From NCBI RefSeq assembly GCF_900188315.1, contig NZ_LT897781.1:2294001-2358000 (forward strand): a stretch of DNA of 64,000 nucleotides. Direction: 5' to 3'. The notes beneath the pieces are model-generated. The model was given only the letters and a program-made list of their open reading frames with translations, was not told the DNA's origin and ran no database searches. Numbering within the stretch: the stretch's first letter is position 1; every line of letters begins with the position of its first letter. This stretch comes from Marinobacter sp. es.042 (GTDB lineage: Bacteria > Pseudomonadota > Gammaproteobacteria > Pseudomonadales > Oleiphilaceae). Below, one piece after another: positions 7,690 through 16,660 of this stretch. A program made the translations under genes and the position numbers.

Positions 7690-9578
7690 CAGTCGGCCAC
7701 CTTGTCAACACCGCTGAGCAGTGCGCCATCGGCCTGCCCGTATTCGAGCAGCCAGGAATCAAACAGCGCTCGAGCAACCGGCGCGGCCGTGCCACTGCCG
7801 CTACCGCCGTTTTCGACAATCACTGCAACTGCTATCTCAGGATTGTCCGCAGGCGCAAAGCCAACAAAAAGCGCATGATCCCGCAGTCGCTCACGGATTT
7901 CGTCCTCGTTGTACTCTTCGTCCTCCGCAAGACTGAACACCTGGGCCGTGCCGGTCTTTCCGGCCATTTTATAAGCTGCGCCGCGACCCACGGCCCGCGC
8001 TGTTCCTTTCTCGCCGTGCATTACTTCAACCATCGTGTCGACCGCATACTCCCAGTCGTCCGGATTCTTAAGCGTAAGCGGTTCGTGATACTCGGCGGGC
8101 AGAAAGTCCTCGACCGGGCTGTCACCCTTGATATCTTTCAAGAGCCTGGGCTCAACCCATCGCCCCCGATTGGCAACCAGGGCCGTCGCCGTGGCCAGCT
8201 GTAACGGTGTAGCCAGCATGAATCCCTGGCCAATGCCCATATTGACCGAATCGCCCGGGTACCAGGGCTCGTTGCGGACCGCCCGCTTCCAGTCCCGCGA
8301 GGGCAACAGCCCACTCAGAGCACCGGCAACATCCAGGGTGGCATCCTCACCAAACCCGAACTGAGCCAGATAGCTGTGCATCGTATCCACGCCCATTTCC
8401 ACGGCAATCTCGTAAAAATAGGTATCGCAGGATTCCGCAACCGCGTCCATTAAATCCACCCAGCCATGGCCCGTGCGCTTCCAGTCGCGCCAGACCCGGC
8501 CGCCCTCTTTCAATCGGAAGTGCCCCGGATCCCAGATGGTGTAATCCCGCGTGGTGGCTCCGCTATCAAGGGCGGCTACTGCGAGCATCGGTTTCACAGT
8601 CGAGCCCGGAGGGTACTGGCCCCGCAAGGCACGGTTGAACAGGGGCTTGTCTTTGCTTTCGCTCAATTCCCGATAATCATTGACGCTGATACCGGTGACA
8701 AATTTGTTGGCGTCAAACCCCGGCACGCTGGCCAGTGCAAGAATGCCGCCGGTATCCGGTTCTATGGCAATGATGGCGCCCCGGCGACCATCAAGAAGCT
8801 CGTGGGCACGCTGTTGCAGCCTGAGATCCAGATGCAGCTGCAGATCCTCCCCGGGAACCGGGTTCTCACGTTCCAGAACCCTGAGAGTCCGGCCACGGGC
8901 ATTGGTTTCGACATGCTGGTAACCGACCTGGCCGTGGAGGATTTCCTCGTAGAACCGCTCAATGCCCGACTTGCCGATGTAGTTGGTGCCCGCATAGTTG
9001 ACCGGATCGATCCTCTGCAACTCATCCCGATTGATACGCCCGACAAATCCCAGGGCATGGGCAGTCAGCTCACTGTGGGGGTAATACCGTACCAGCTCAG
9101 CCTTGACCTCGACGCCCGGAAGCTCGTGGCGATGCACGGCGAGGCGCGCCATCTCCTGCTCATTCAGGTCATAGCGCAGGGGGATTTCCTGGAAGGGCCG
9201 GCGGGGCTCCTGAAGCCGACGCTGAAACCGTTCGCGGTCTTCCTCGGAGATCTCCAGGATCGTGTCAAGCTGCGCCAGGGTATCGTCCATGCCCTGTACC
9301 CGCTCGGGCACAAGCGTCACACTGAAAACGGGGCGGTTCTCCGCCAGCAGGGTGTTATTGCGGTCGTATACCAGCCCCCGGGGAGGAGGCACAGACTGGA
9401 CCTGAACGCGATTCTTGTCTGAGAGCGTGGTGTATATCTCATGCTCCACGACCTGAAGCTGGTACATCCGGGCAATCAGGCCGCTGATAGCGAGCATGAC
9501 AAGCACCAGCATGACCAGGCTCCGCCGCTGGAAGAGCCGACGTTCCGCTGCCGTATCCTTGAATTCACCCCATGGCAT
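7689..9578 (-). CDS. mrdA: Penicillin-binding protein 2 (elongation transpeptidase)
   Basis: PBP2 is the class B transpeptidase that crosslinks the glycan made by RodA during cell elongation. The 629-residue protein has an N-terminal cytoplasmic tail, a membrane anchor (about residues 20-40), the pedestal domain (PPPRGLVYDRN) and a transpeptidase domain with the nucleophile motif STVK at 326-329, the SxN-type motif SCD and KTGTAQVF. The ATG at 9578 follows a G-rich ribosome site; a second ATG lies five bases further but out of frame. It is immediately downstream of rlmH and coupled to rodA. Confidence 0.97.
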   Translation of the reverse strand: MPWGEFKDTAAERRLFQRRSLVMLVLVMLAISGLIARMYQLQVVEHEIYTTLSDKNRVQVQSVPPPRGLVYDRNNTLLAENRPVFSVTLVPERVQGMDDTLAQLDTILEISEEDRERFQRRLQEPRRPFQEIPLRYDLNEQEMARLAVHRHELPGVEVKAELVRYYPHSELTAHALGFVGRINRDELQRIDPVNYAGTNYIGKSGIERFYEEILHGQVGYQHVETNARGRTLRVLERENPVPGEDLQLHLDLRLQQRAHELLDGRRGAIIAIEPDTGGILALASVPGFDANKFVTGISVNDYRELSESKDKPLFNRALRGQYPPGSTVKPMLAVAALDSGATTRDYTIWDPGHFRLKEGGRVWRDWKRTGHGWVDLMDAVAESCDTYFYEIAVEMGVDTMHSYLAQFGFGEDATLDVAGALSGLLPSRDWKRAVRNEPWYPGDSVNMGIGQGFMLATPLQLATATALVANRGRWVEPRLLKDIKGDSPVEDFLPAEYHEPLTLKNPDDWEYAVDTMVEVMHGEKGTARAVGRGAAYKMAGKTGTAQVFSLAEDEEYNEDEIRERLRDHALFVGFAPADNPEIAVAVIVENGGSGSGTAAPVARALFDSWLLEYGQADGALLSGVDKVAD

Positions 9579-9587
9579 AACGTCCCC

Positions 9588-10058
9588 CTAGGCCCGGTGA
9601 TACGGGTGATTGCGGGTGATCGACCAGGCCCGGTAGAGCTGCTCTGCCAGAACAATACGCACCAGGGGATGAGGCAGGGTCAGGGGCGACAGCGACCATT
9701 GCTGGTCGGCCCGCTTGCGGCAATCGTCGGCGAGGCCATCCGGGCCGCCCACCAGAAAGCTGACGTCCCGACCATCCTGCTGCCAGTTCTCCAGCTGCGC
9801 CGCGAGCTTTTCGGTCGACCATGGCCGCCCACCAACCTCCAGCGCGATAACGCGGTCTTTTGCACCGGTGGCCGCCAGGATGGCGTCACTTTCTCGCTGC
9901 ATCAGCCTGGGGATATCGGGATTCTTGCCTCGGTGGGCGACGGGGATTTCAACCAGTTCCACGGGTAGCTCCGGCGGCATGCGGCGGGCGTAATCTCCGA
10001 ATCCGGTGCTGACCCAGTCGGGCATTTTCTGCCCCACACAGATCAGGCGTAACCGCAT
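9588..10058 (-). CDS. rlmH: 23S rRNA pseudouridine-1915 N3-methyltransferase
   Basis: RlmH is a SPOUT-class methyltransferase that methylates pseudouridine 1915 in helix 69 of 23S rRNA on assembled 70S ribosomes. The 156-residue length is typical. Family motifs are clear: an N-terminal [28 protein letters not shown], the knot loop FLVGGPDGL and the C-terminal [19 protein letters not shown]. It starts two bases after the rsfS stop, and mrdA follows ten bases after its own stop, so all three appear to be in one transcript. Confidence 0.97.
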   Translation of the reverse strand: MRLRLICVGQKMPDWVSTGFGDYARRMPPELPVELVEIPVAHRGKNPDIPRLMQRESDAILAATGAKDRVIALEVGGRPWSTEKLAAQLENWQQDGRDVSFLVGGPDGLADDCRKRADQQWSLSPLTLPHPLVRIVLAEQLYRAWSITRNHPYHRA

Positions 10059-10060
10059 GA

Positions 10061-10411
10061 TTATTCGCTGCCCGCAACACCAAGATCCGGAGCATCACGC
10101 CAGAAGCGCTCCAGATCGTAAAATTCTCTTGTGGCAGGCATCATAACGTGAACAACCACATCGCCCAGATCCACAAGAATCCAGTCGCTGACGCTGGCAC
10201 CTTCAACATTGCTCGCGCGTACGCCCTTCTCCTTCGCTTCGACCACGACGGAGTCTGCCAGGGATTTCACATGTCGGTTGGACGTTCCGGATGCCAGAAC
10301 CATGAAGTCGGTGACACTGGTGCGGTCACGGACATCGATCACGCTGATGTCCTGTGCTTTCACATCTTCAAGCGCATTAATTACCAGATCTTTCAGTTGC
10401 TCTGCCTGCAT
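10061..10411 (-). CDS. rsfS: Ribosomal silencing factor RsfS (YbeB)
   Basis: RsfS binds uL14 on the large subunit and blocks 30S joining, lowering translation in starvation. The reading frame is open for a further 138 codons upstream, but homology to the family begins at the ATG at 10411 ([16 protein letters not shown]), giving 116 residues, the usual size. Characteristic segments are [25 protein letters not shown] and [14 protein letters not shown]. The upstream part of the frame is the antisense-looking shadow of nadD. The gene lies between nadD and rlmH, the standard gammaproteobacterial order. Confidence 0.95.
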   Translation of the reverse strand: MQAEQLKDLVINALEDVKAQDISVIDVRDRTSVTDFMVLASGTSNRHVKSLADSVVVEAKEKGVRASNVEGASVSDWILVDLGDVVVHVMMPATREFYDLERFWRDAPDLGVAGSE

Positions 10412-10481
10412 AATCACCCTGTTGGACGGGCGTTTGCCGGTATGGCCGCCCGAAATGTCATATTCAGACGCGATTGTAGCA

Positions 10482-11138
10482 CTAAAAGTTCCCGTCAGGG
10501 CATGCTCCATAGAGCCCCTGGCGGCGAATTTCTGTCCAGACCGAGTCAGGCACCAGATAGCGGGGCGAGCGTCCGTCACCGATACGCTCCCGAATACCGG
10601 TCGCTGAAACATCCAACAAGGGTGGATCCAGCTCGAGAACGCAGCCACAGGGACTGTCATGCAGGGCCTCCGGGCTTTCCACACCACGCTCTTCCAGCAA
10701 TCGGGCCGGTTCGGAGGATGGGTCCAATGCCGGGCCCGGCCGACGGACCACCACCACATGCGCCAGATCCGGAATCTGCTGCCATTCCCGCCAGCGATCG
10801 AAGCCAGCAAATGCGTCCGTGCCAACCACCATCACCAGGGGTTCATCCGGACCAAGCTCGGCCCGGAGTTGGCGAAGAGTATCGGCGGTGTAGGACGCTC
10901 CTTCTCGTGAGAGCTCCCGGTCGTCAATCCGCAACTGGGGCTCACCGGCCACTGCCAGCCTCAACAACTCCAGGCGCTGGCTGGAAGACGCCCCGGTTTG
11001 CCCCCGGTGCGGCGGAATATGACAGGGCACCAGGCTGACGTAATCCACGCCAAGACGATCGCTGATTTCCAGCGCCAGCCTTAGATGGCCATGATGCACC
11101 GGATCGAAGGTCCCTCCATACATGACATGCATGGGCAT
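10482..11138 (-). CDS. nadD: Nicotinate-nucleotide adenylyltransferase
   Basis: NadD adenylates nicotinate mononucleotide to give deamido-NAD in NAD biosynthesis. The 218-residue protein has the nucleotidyltransferase signature [12 protein letters not shown] at its start, the CHIPPHR substrate loop and the C-terminal ATP-binding SATGIRERI. Its ATG overlaps the proA stop by one base (TGATG), coupling the two. The order proA-nadD-rsfS-rlmH is also found in pseudomonads. Confidence 0.96.
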   Translation of the reverse strand: MPMHVMYGGTFDPVHHGHLRLALEISDRLGVDYVSLVPCHIPPHRGQTGASSSQRLELLRLAVAGEPQLRIDDRELSREGASYTADTLRQLRAELGPDEPLVMVVGTDAFAGFDRWREWQQIPDLAHVVVVRRPGPALDPSSEPARLLEERGVESPEALHDSPCGCVLELDPPLLDVSATGIRERIGDGRSPRYLVPDSVWTEIRRQGLYGACPDGNF

Positions 11139-12394
11139 CAGGTCCGGATGTGCCCGTCACCGAAGACCACGTATTTCTGGGATGTGAGGCCCTCCAGCCC
11201 CACCGGACCCCGGGCGTGGATCTTGTCAGTGGAGATGCCGATTTCGGCCCCCAGACCATACTCGAATCCATCGGCAAAGCGCGTGGAGGCATTCACCATC
11301 ACCGAACTGGAATCCACCTCCGTGATGAAGCGGCGTGCGCGCGTGTAGTTCTCGGTAATGATGCTGTCGGTATGTTGGGAGCTGTAGCGGTTGATATGGG
11401 CAATGGCGCCATCCAGACCGTCAACCACGCGCACCGCCAGCACCGGAGCCAGATATTCGGCTTCCCAGTCTGCCTCGGTAGCTTCGCCCACGCCTTCGAC
11501 GATGGCCCGTGTTCGCTCGCAGCCCCGCAATTCCACGCCTTTTTCAACAAAAGCCTGGGCCAGCAAAGGCAGGATATCCTCGGCGATTTCTGCATCCACC
11601 AACAGGGTTTCCATGGTGTTGCAGGTTCCGTACCGGTGGGTTTTGGCGTTGATCGCCACCTTCAGCGCCTTTTCCGGATCGGCATGGCTATCGATGTAGA
11701 CATGGCAAACGCCGTCAAGGTGTTTGATAACAGGCACCCGGGCATCGCGGCTGATGCGCTCGATCAGACCCTTGCCGCCCCTGGGTACAATCACATCAAC
11801 GTAGTCTGGCATGGTGATCAACTCTCCGACCGCAGCACGGTCCGTTGTCTTGATCACCTGCACCGCATTCTCTGGCAACCCTGCTTTCGCCAGTCCTTCG
11901 GAAAGACAGCGGGCAATGGCCTGGTTGGAATGAATGGACTCTGAGCCGCCCCGGAGAATGGTCGCATTGCCCGACTTGAGGCAAAGACTGGCAGCCTCGA
12001 CCGTCACATTGGGGCGGGACTCGTAGATAATACCGATGACGCCCAGCGGAACGCGCATCTTGCCCACCTGGATACCGGAAGGACGGTAGGTCATGTCGGT
12101 GATCGCTCCGATCGGGTCTGGCAGCGACGCCACCTGGCGCAGGCCCTCAATCATGGTGTCGATTCGCTGGGGCGTCAGCTCCAGTCGGTCGAGCATCGCC
12201 GCATCCAGACCATTTTCACGGCCCCTCTGCAAATCCTTGCCATTGGCCAGGGCGAGCTCTTCCCGAGCTGCATCCAGGGCCTCTGCCGTCGCCAGGAGCG
12301 CCTGATTGCGCACGGCGGTGGTCGAACGTGCCACTCCGGTTGCCGCGGCACGGGCCTGCTGCCCAACCTCAGCCATGTACGCTGCAATATCCAT
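11138..12394 (-). CDS. proA: Gamma-glutamyl phosphate reductase
   Basis: ProA reduces gamma-glutamyl phosphate to glutamate semialdehyde with NADPH in proline biosynthesis. The 418-residue protein shows the aldehyde-dehydrogenase-like fold motifs: [24 protein letters not shown], the catalytic cysteine in [11 protein letters not shown] and the C-terminal [13 protein letters not shown]. It is the first gene of the minus-strand block running to lipB. In the divergent gap a minus-strand TATAAT lies at 12480-12485 without a good -35 partner, a possible proA promoter. Confidence 0.97.
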   Translation of the reverse strand: MDIAAYMAEVGQQARAAATGVARSTTAVRNQALLATAEALDAAREELALANGKDLQRGRENGLDAAMLDRLELTPQRIDTMIEGLRQVASLPDPIGAITDMTYRPSGIQVGKMRVPLGVIGIIYESRPNVTVEAASLCLKSGNATILRGGSESIHSNQAIARCLSEGLAKAGLPENAVQVIKTTDRAAVGELITMPDYVDVIVPRGGKGLIERISRDARVPVIKHLDGVCHVYIDSHADPEKALKVAINAKTHRYGTCNTMETLLVDAEIAEDILPLLAQAFVEKGVELRGCERTRAIVEGVGEATEADWEAEYLAPVLAVRVVDGLDGAIAHINRYSSQHTDSIITENYTRARRFITEVDSSSVMVNASTRFADGFEYGLGAEIGISTDKIHARGPVGLEGLTSQKYVVFGDGHIRT

Positions 12395-12567
12395 TCAAAT
12401 ACCTTTCTGTTTTCAAGCGGAATCAGGAATCAGGGCCTAACTTTACCTTTCCCGTTTCAAGTACGCATCCCAAACAGATATTATACCGCTGCGATATGCC
12501 ATACTCGGACCTATAAAGGTTCCTCGGGGACGGTTTTTCAAGGGAGTTCGGGAAAAGGAAGGACACC

Positions 12568-13584
12568 ATGGCCCAGATGGCCGAAAAATTCCTGTTGAGC
12601 AAGTTGTCGCGAGCGGGCTTCGTGGCCCTGATCGCCATTGCGACCCTTTGCGCCGTGCTGGGAGAACCCATGGTTGCCGCGGCCGCGGCCGCCGCGGCAG
12701 GTATTGTCATTGCCAGTAAGACGTTCCATCCCAACCGGGTCCATCAGCCCTGGCCGAGTGTCCAGCAGGCTTTCTTTGCCATGCTTCTGCTGATACTGCT
12801 GGCCAGTTTCTGGACCGGCCCTTGGATCCTGAGCCATTGGCTTTACGCGCTCCCTCTGGTTGCTTTCGCCCTGGTCCCGCCAGCGGCCGCAGCCGTGGTG
12901 ACACTGGTGATCGCTGTATTGGCAATGATCGCGACACAATGGGCGGTAGGCCTGGCCGACCGCCACCAGATGATCAGTGCCTTTCTGCTGACCCTGTTGC
13001 TTTCGGCGTTGCTGGTCTTCCTGCGGGACTACAAGGCCCGTCAACTCGCTCCGTTGCGCCGTACCGACGAGCTGACCCAGGCGGCCAGCCGGGAATACCT
13101 GTCCGCCGATCTTCATAAGGAAATACAGCGCAGTGAGCGGGAGGGCACCGATATGTCGATTATCATGATCGGGCTGGACACCCATTTGAGCGACGACGAA
13201 CCGGATGAGGATATCCGCTCGATTCTTCCCCGCATCGGTCGCTACCTGCACTCCCAGATCCGTGATTTCGACACCTACTACCGGGTAGCGGATCTGCAGT
13301 TTCTGGTGATCCTGCCGGGCATTTCAACCAGCGACGCGATCGCCCGCGCCGAGACGATCCGCAAGGGCCTGGCAACGCTTCTGGAATCCCACGGTATGAA
13401 CCTGACCGTCAGCACCGGGATCGCCGGCCTGAATATCGGTGACGATGCCAACAGTCTGCAGCAGAGTGCCGCGAATGCCCTGCGCCGGGCCCAGCAGCAG
13501 GGAGGCAACCGAAGCCAGGCCTACAGTTCATGGTCGCAGCCGGCACAACCGAGCCAGCCTCGGGCAGAGGGGCCAGTGGCATGA
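12568..13584 (+). CDS. Membrane protein with degenerate GGDEF domain (first of pair)
   Basis: 338 residues: about six hydrophobic segments (roughly residues 16-151, including a run of eight alanines) followed by a GGDEF-fold domain (about 160-315). The active-site GGDEF is replaced by ADLQF (241-245), and the first metal-binding Asp of the canonical DxDxFK strand is lost (MIGLDTHL). The allosteric RxxD motif survives as RDFD (232-235) at the correct five-residue spacing. I infer a catalytically dead protein that may bind c-di-GMP at the inhibitory site, as PelD does. A strong AAGGAAGG site precedes the ATG. Its stop overlaps the start of the second GGDEF gene (ATGA). Confidence 0.88.
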   Translation: MAQMAEKFLLSKLSRAGFVALIAIATLCAVLGEPMVAAAAAAAAGIVIASKTFHPNRVHQPWPSVQQAFFAMLLLILLASFWTGPWILSHWLYALPLVAFALVPPAAAAVVTLVIAVLAMIATQWAVGLADRHQMISAFLLTLLLSALLVFLRDYKARQLAPLRRTDELTQAASREYLSADLHKEIQRSEREGTDMSIIMIGLDTHLSDDEPDEDIRSILPRIGRYLHSQIRDFDTYYRVADLQFLVILPGISTSDAIARAETIRKGLATLLESHGMNLTVSTGIAGLNIGDDANSLQQSAANALRRAQQQGGNRSQAYSSWSQPAQPSQPRAEGPVA

Positions 13585-14579
13585 CAGAGACCCGACTGAG
13601 AACCTGGACACATGCGTTTGGCTACGGCATCGCCTGCCTGTTCATTGTCACCCTGGCGATGCAAAACCTCCGCTATGGCTTCTACGAACTCTTTTACCTG
13701 GCCTCAGGGATGGCGGTTCTGACCCTCGCGGGTGCCGTTTACACCATCATTTGCCGCCGGCATCAGCTGTCGGCCCCCGGGCACCTAGTCATCCTCTCCG
13801 GCCTGAACAGTGGCATGCTGGCAGCGCTGCTGACAATGGATGCCCCAGGCATCAGCCACTGGGCCATGCCCCTGCTGGTGCTGAATCTGCTTATCCTGCC
13901 CCTGCGTCAGGGCGTCGGGCTATCGCTTCTGCTGCTGGTACCCATGTCGATCATCCTTTTCCTGGAAAAGGCACCGGCTGACGCCATTGCCATCACAGGG
14001 GGCCTGTTCATCCTGCTGGCGGTTGCAGCCCTGTACATCTGGCACTACGACCACATGGCCCAGTCGGCAGAGGACCTCGCCATTACCGATCCGGTGACTG
14101 GCGCCCATAATGCCCGCTTTCTGGATGAAACCCTTCAGAAAGAGATCAGCCGTGCCATCGCCACGGGGCACTGTCTGTCCGTCATCGACCTGAGCATTGA
14201 TTACGCCGACGAAGTGGCCGACCTTCACGGCAGGGACCAGGTTCAGGGCCTGTTCCGGGATATGACCGAGCACCTCTTCGGCGTGATTCGGGCCGGCGAC
14301 ACCCTGTACACACTGAAAGACTCGGAGTTTTTCCTGATCCTGCCGTTTACCCCGGAAGAAGGCGTGCGAGTGATTGCCGAGCGGATTCGCCGGACCATTG
14401 CCGAACACCACTGGCCGGTCGTTGGCAAAGCCACAGTAAGCCTCGGCTGCACCACCCGCGGCAGTGGCGACACCCGCACCGATACACTCAGAGACCGGGC
14501 CCACCAGGCCATGGAAGAAGCTCGCAGACGCGGTACGGATTCGGTCTGGTTCAGCCCGGGAGAAACCATCGAAACATGA
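13581..14579 (+). CDS. Membrane protein with degenerate GGDEF domain (second of pair)
   Basis: 332 residues from the ATG at 13581, which overlaps the preceding stop by four bases; an earlier in-frame ATG at 13530 lies within the upstream gene and is less likely. Six hydrophobic segments (about residues 12-150) precede a GGDEF-fold domain that begins ITDPVTGAHNARFLDE. The active site reads KDSEF (246-250) instead of GGDEF, while the RxxD site is kept as RAGD (237-240). The architecture mirrors the upstream gene at low identity, suggesting an old duplication. Cyclase activity is unlikely; ligand binding at the RxxD site is possible. The next gene, DedA-PAP2, starts inside its stop codon. Confidence 0.88.
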   Translation: MTETRLRTWTHAFGYGIACLFIVTLAMQNLRYGFYELFYLASGMAVLTLAGAVYTIICRRHQLSAPGHLVILSGLNSGMLAALLTMDAPGISHWAMPLLVLNLLILPLRQGVGLSLLLLVPMSIILFLEKAPADAIAITGGLFILLAVAALYIWHYDHMAQSAEDLAITDPVTGAHNARFLDETLQKEISRAIATGHCLSVIDLSIDYADEVADLHGRDQVQGLFRDMTEHLFGVIRAGDTLYTLKDSEFFLILPFTPEEGVRVIAERIRRTIAEHHWPVVGKATVSLGCTTRGSGDTRTDTLRDRAHQAMEEARRRGTDSVWFSPGETIET

Positions 14580-16033
14580 GCAGTGCCTGGCTGAACGACC
14601 TGTCGGCATGGCTCAGCCTGCATCCCGGCTGGCTGGCAACAGCCCTGTTTACGACTGCCTTCATCGAATCCCTCGCAATAGCCGGCATTATTGTCCCGGG
14701 TGTCGCCATTCTGTTTGCCGTCGCCGTATTGGCGGGGGAGACCGGTATGCCGCTTGCGGAAGCACTGCTTTGGGCGGGCCTTGGGGCCATCACCGGCGAC
14801 ACGGCAAGTTTTGGCCTCGGGCGACTGCTGCAGGGGCGCCTGACAACCGCCTGGCCACTGAGCCGCTATCCAAAAATCATCGGTACCGGGGAGCGCTTCT
14901 TCAAGCGTCACGGCGGCAAGAGTGTGATTATCGGCCGCTTCGTCGGCCCGGTCAGACCGATCATCCCTCTCGTGGCCGGGGCCCTGATGATGTCCTGGCG
15001 ACGCTTTCTGGCCTTCAACATCGGCTCCGCTGTTGCCTGGGCGCCGGTCTATATCTTCCCGGGCTTTCTGGTGGGCAGTGCCCTGGCCAGTGACATCAGG
15101 CCTCCGGCGCATTTTTATGCTGTCATTGGCATCAGCCTGGCGGCCCTGACGGTGGTCTATTTCGTGCTGCTAAGGTTTCAACTGGGGCTCGGGGAAGACA
15201 GCCGTTTCTACCGCTGGCTGAAGCAATGGATGGCGCAATACGAGGCTACGAACCGCTTCTGGCGCTTGTACACCAATCAACGACCGGCCCGGGAGGGCGA
15301 ATTCCCGCTAGCCTCATTCATGCTCGCGCTGGGTGCCTCCGCGCTATTGCTGATCTGGGGTCAATTGGCTACAGCAACCAGCCTGCTGGACGGGTTCGAC
15401 CAAGCCGCCCTTCTCTGGTTTGAGCAACTCCGGCAACCTCTCCTGGACGGCCCCTTCATTGTCATTACCCTGCTGGGTGACGCCCCGGTGTTAGTGACCG
15501 CCGGTGTGCTCGCCTGTGCGGCGCTGCTGTTCCGGGGCTATTACGCCGCGGCCATCCATATTCTGGCGGCTATCGCAGTGACGGTGGTTCTGGTCTGGGG
15601 CCTGAAGGCGCTGCTGGGCGTGCCCCGGCCGGATGAAGTCATGGGCCCGCCGAATTCCGGCGCTTTTCCCAGTGGCCACACGGCGGGTATTACCCTGCTG
15701 GTGACGCTACTGGCAAGTTTTGTCGCCGGCGAAAGCAGGCATCGGAGACGTTGGCAATACTACGTGCTGCTCTCGCTGCCACTGGTGCCCGTGGCTTTGA
15801 GCCGGCTCTACCTTGGGGTGCACTGGTTCACCGATGTGATTGGAGGACTGCTGCTTGCCCTGGCCGTTACCGGTGCGGTGCGGGCCAGTTACAGCCGCTA
15901 TGACAAGGTTCCGTTGGCGCCGGATATAGCCATCGTTGGTGCAGCGGTGGTGTGGTTAATCCTTACGGGAGCCTACATCCTGCTGTCCTGGGATCAGGCG
16001 GTCTTGAACTTCAGGCCGGTTGCTGGCACCTAG
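14576..16033 (+). CDS. DedA-PAP2 fusion, membrane lipid transporter/phosphatase
   Basis: 485 residues, two fused membrane domains. The N-terminal part (about 1-200) is a DedA/VTT domain with ESLAIAGIIVPG, FFKRHGGKSVIIGRFVGPVRPI and AG-type helices; recent family work links DedA proteins to flipping of undecaprenyl phosphate or phosphatidylethanolamine. The C-terminal part (about 270-460) is a PAP2 phosphatase with KALLGVPRPD (from 344), PSGH (365-368) and SRLYLGVHWFTD with His416 and Asp420, all catalytic residues present. The combination suggests recycling of a lipid pyrophosphate carrier. Its ATG overlaps the degenerate GGDEF stop (ATGA). Its end overlaps the convergent LON-domain gene by four bases. 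Confidence 0.93.
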   Translation: MSSAWLNDLSAWLSLHPGWLATALFTTAFIESLAIAGIIVPGVAILFAVAVLAGETGMPLAEALLWAGLGAITGDTASFGLGRLLQGRLTTAWPLSRYPKIIGTGERFFKRHGGKSVIIGRFVGPVRPIIPLVAGALMMSWRRFLAFNIGSAVAWAPVYIFPGFLVGSALASDIRPPAHFYAVIGISLAALTVVYFVLLRFQLGLGEDSRFYRWLKQWMAQYEATNRFWRLYTNQRPAREGEFPLASFMLALGASALLLIWGQLATATSLLDGFDQAALLWFEQLRQPLLDGPFIVITLLGDAPVLVTAGVLACAALLFRGYYAAAIHILAAIAVTVVLVWGLKALLGVPRPDEVMGPPNSGAFPSGHTAGITLLVTLLASFVAGESRHRRRWQYYVLLSLPLVPVALSRLYLGVHWFTDVIGGLLLALAVTGAVRASYSRYDKVPLAPDIAIVGAAVVWLILTGAYILLSWDQAVLNFRPVAGT

Positions 16034-16623
16034 CCTTCTTCCAGCGCCTCCAGAAGTCCCTGGAGCCGGGTGAGCCGCTCCAGAGGGTCCTGCAATTCCA
16101 CCAGCTTCTGCTTCTCCTGCTTGTCCAGTGGCAGAAGTTCGGTGAGCCGCCAGCCAACATCCCGGGCATCACCATAGTCAATGTCCATGTTCAGGTCCCG
16201 GATGACCGGATGACGAAACAACGCCTTCAGAACCGAGGGCAACTCGCTGAAACGCTCCGGCACCTCACTCTCTGCCTCTTCAATCAGGCATTCGACGTCA
16301 CCCACATTCAGGCCGTCTTCCTGCTGCCAGCTGCGGACCACGGAGACCTTGGATTCGCCCTCAACGGTAATCCCCAGAAGGCCGTTTTCCAGCTGCTGGA
16401 AATCAATAATACGTACATAGGTGCCGATATCGTAGAAGGCGGCGGTGCGCCCGGCCTCTCCGCCTTCCTGCAACAGCACCACAACGAACCCACGATCCTC
16501 CTTGAGACAACGGGTCAGCATGTCGATGTAGCGCGGCTCGAACAGCTGCAAGGGAATCCTCCCCCTGGGCAGGACGATGGAATTAAGGGGGAACAAAGGT
16601 ACATTCATAAGTGCAACAGTCAC
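16030..16623 (-). CDS. LON substrate-binding domain protein
   Basis: 197 residues consisting of the N-terminal substrate-recognition domain of Lon (LON/PUA-like domain), without ATPase or protease parts. Family features are VPLFPLNSIVLPRGRIPLQLFEPRYIDM-type start (kept here as PLFPLNSIVLP), FGVVLL-like strand FVVVLLQEG, and the GLLGITVEG strand, ending in a helical bundle. Its role is unknown; such free-standing proteins are common in proteobacteria. Start: GTG at 16623 has a GGAG site upstream, while an in-frame ATG at 16608 better fits the family N-terminus; I cannot decide between them. Confidence 0.88.
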   Translation of the reverse strand: MTVALMNVPLFPLNSIVLPRGRIPLQLFEPRYIDMLTRCLKEDRGFVVVLLQEGGEAGRTAAFYDIGTYVRIIDFQQLENGLLGITVEGESKVSVVRSWQQEDGLNVGDVECLIEEAESEVPERFSELPSVLKALFRHPVIRDLNMDIDYGDARDVGWRLTELLPLDKQEKQKLVELQDPLERLTRLQGLLEALEEG

Positions 16624-16660
16624 CGGAAAGCAGACTCCACAGTTTACACAGCCCGGACAA

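Noticed and set aside
8466..9422. 318-codon frame antisense to mrdA
   Set aside because: Shadow of the PBP2 gene; no start signal.
10412..10825. N-terminal extension of the rsfS frame
   Set aside because: It is in another frame of nadD on the same strand and lacks homology to the family.
12675..12699. Perfect inverted repeat (TGCCGCGGC arms) in the first degenerate GGDEF gene
   Set aside because: It arises from a run of GCC/GCG alanine codons in a membrane helix; no other evidence of function, though it could be slippage prone.
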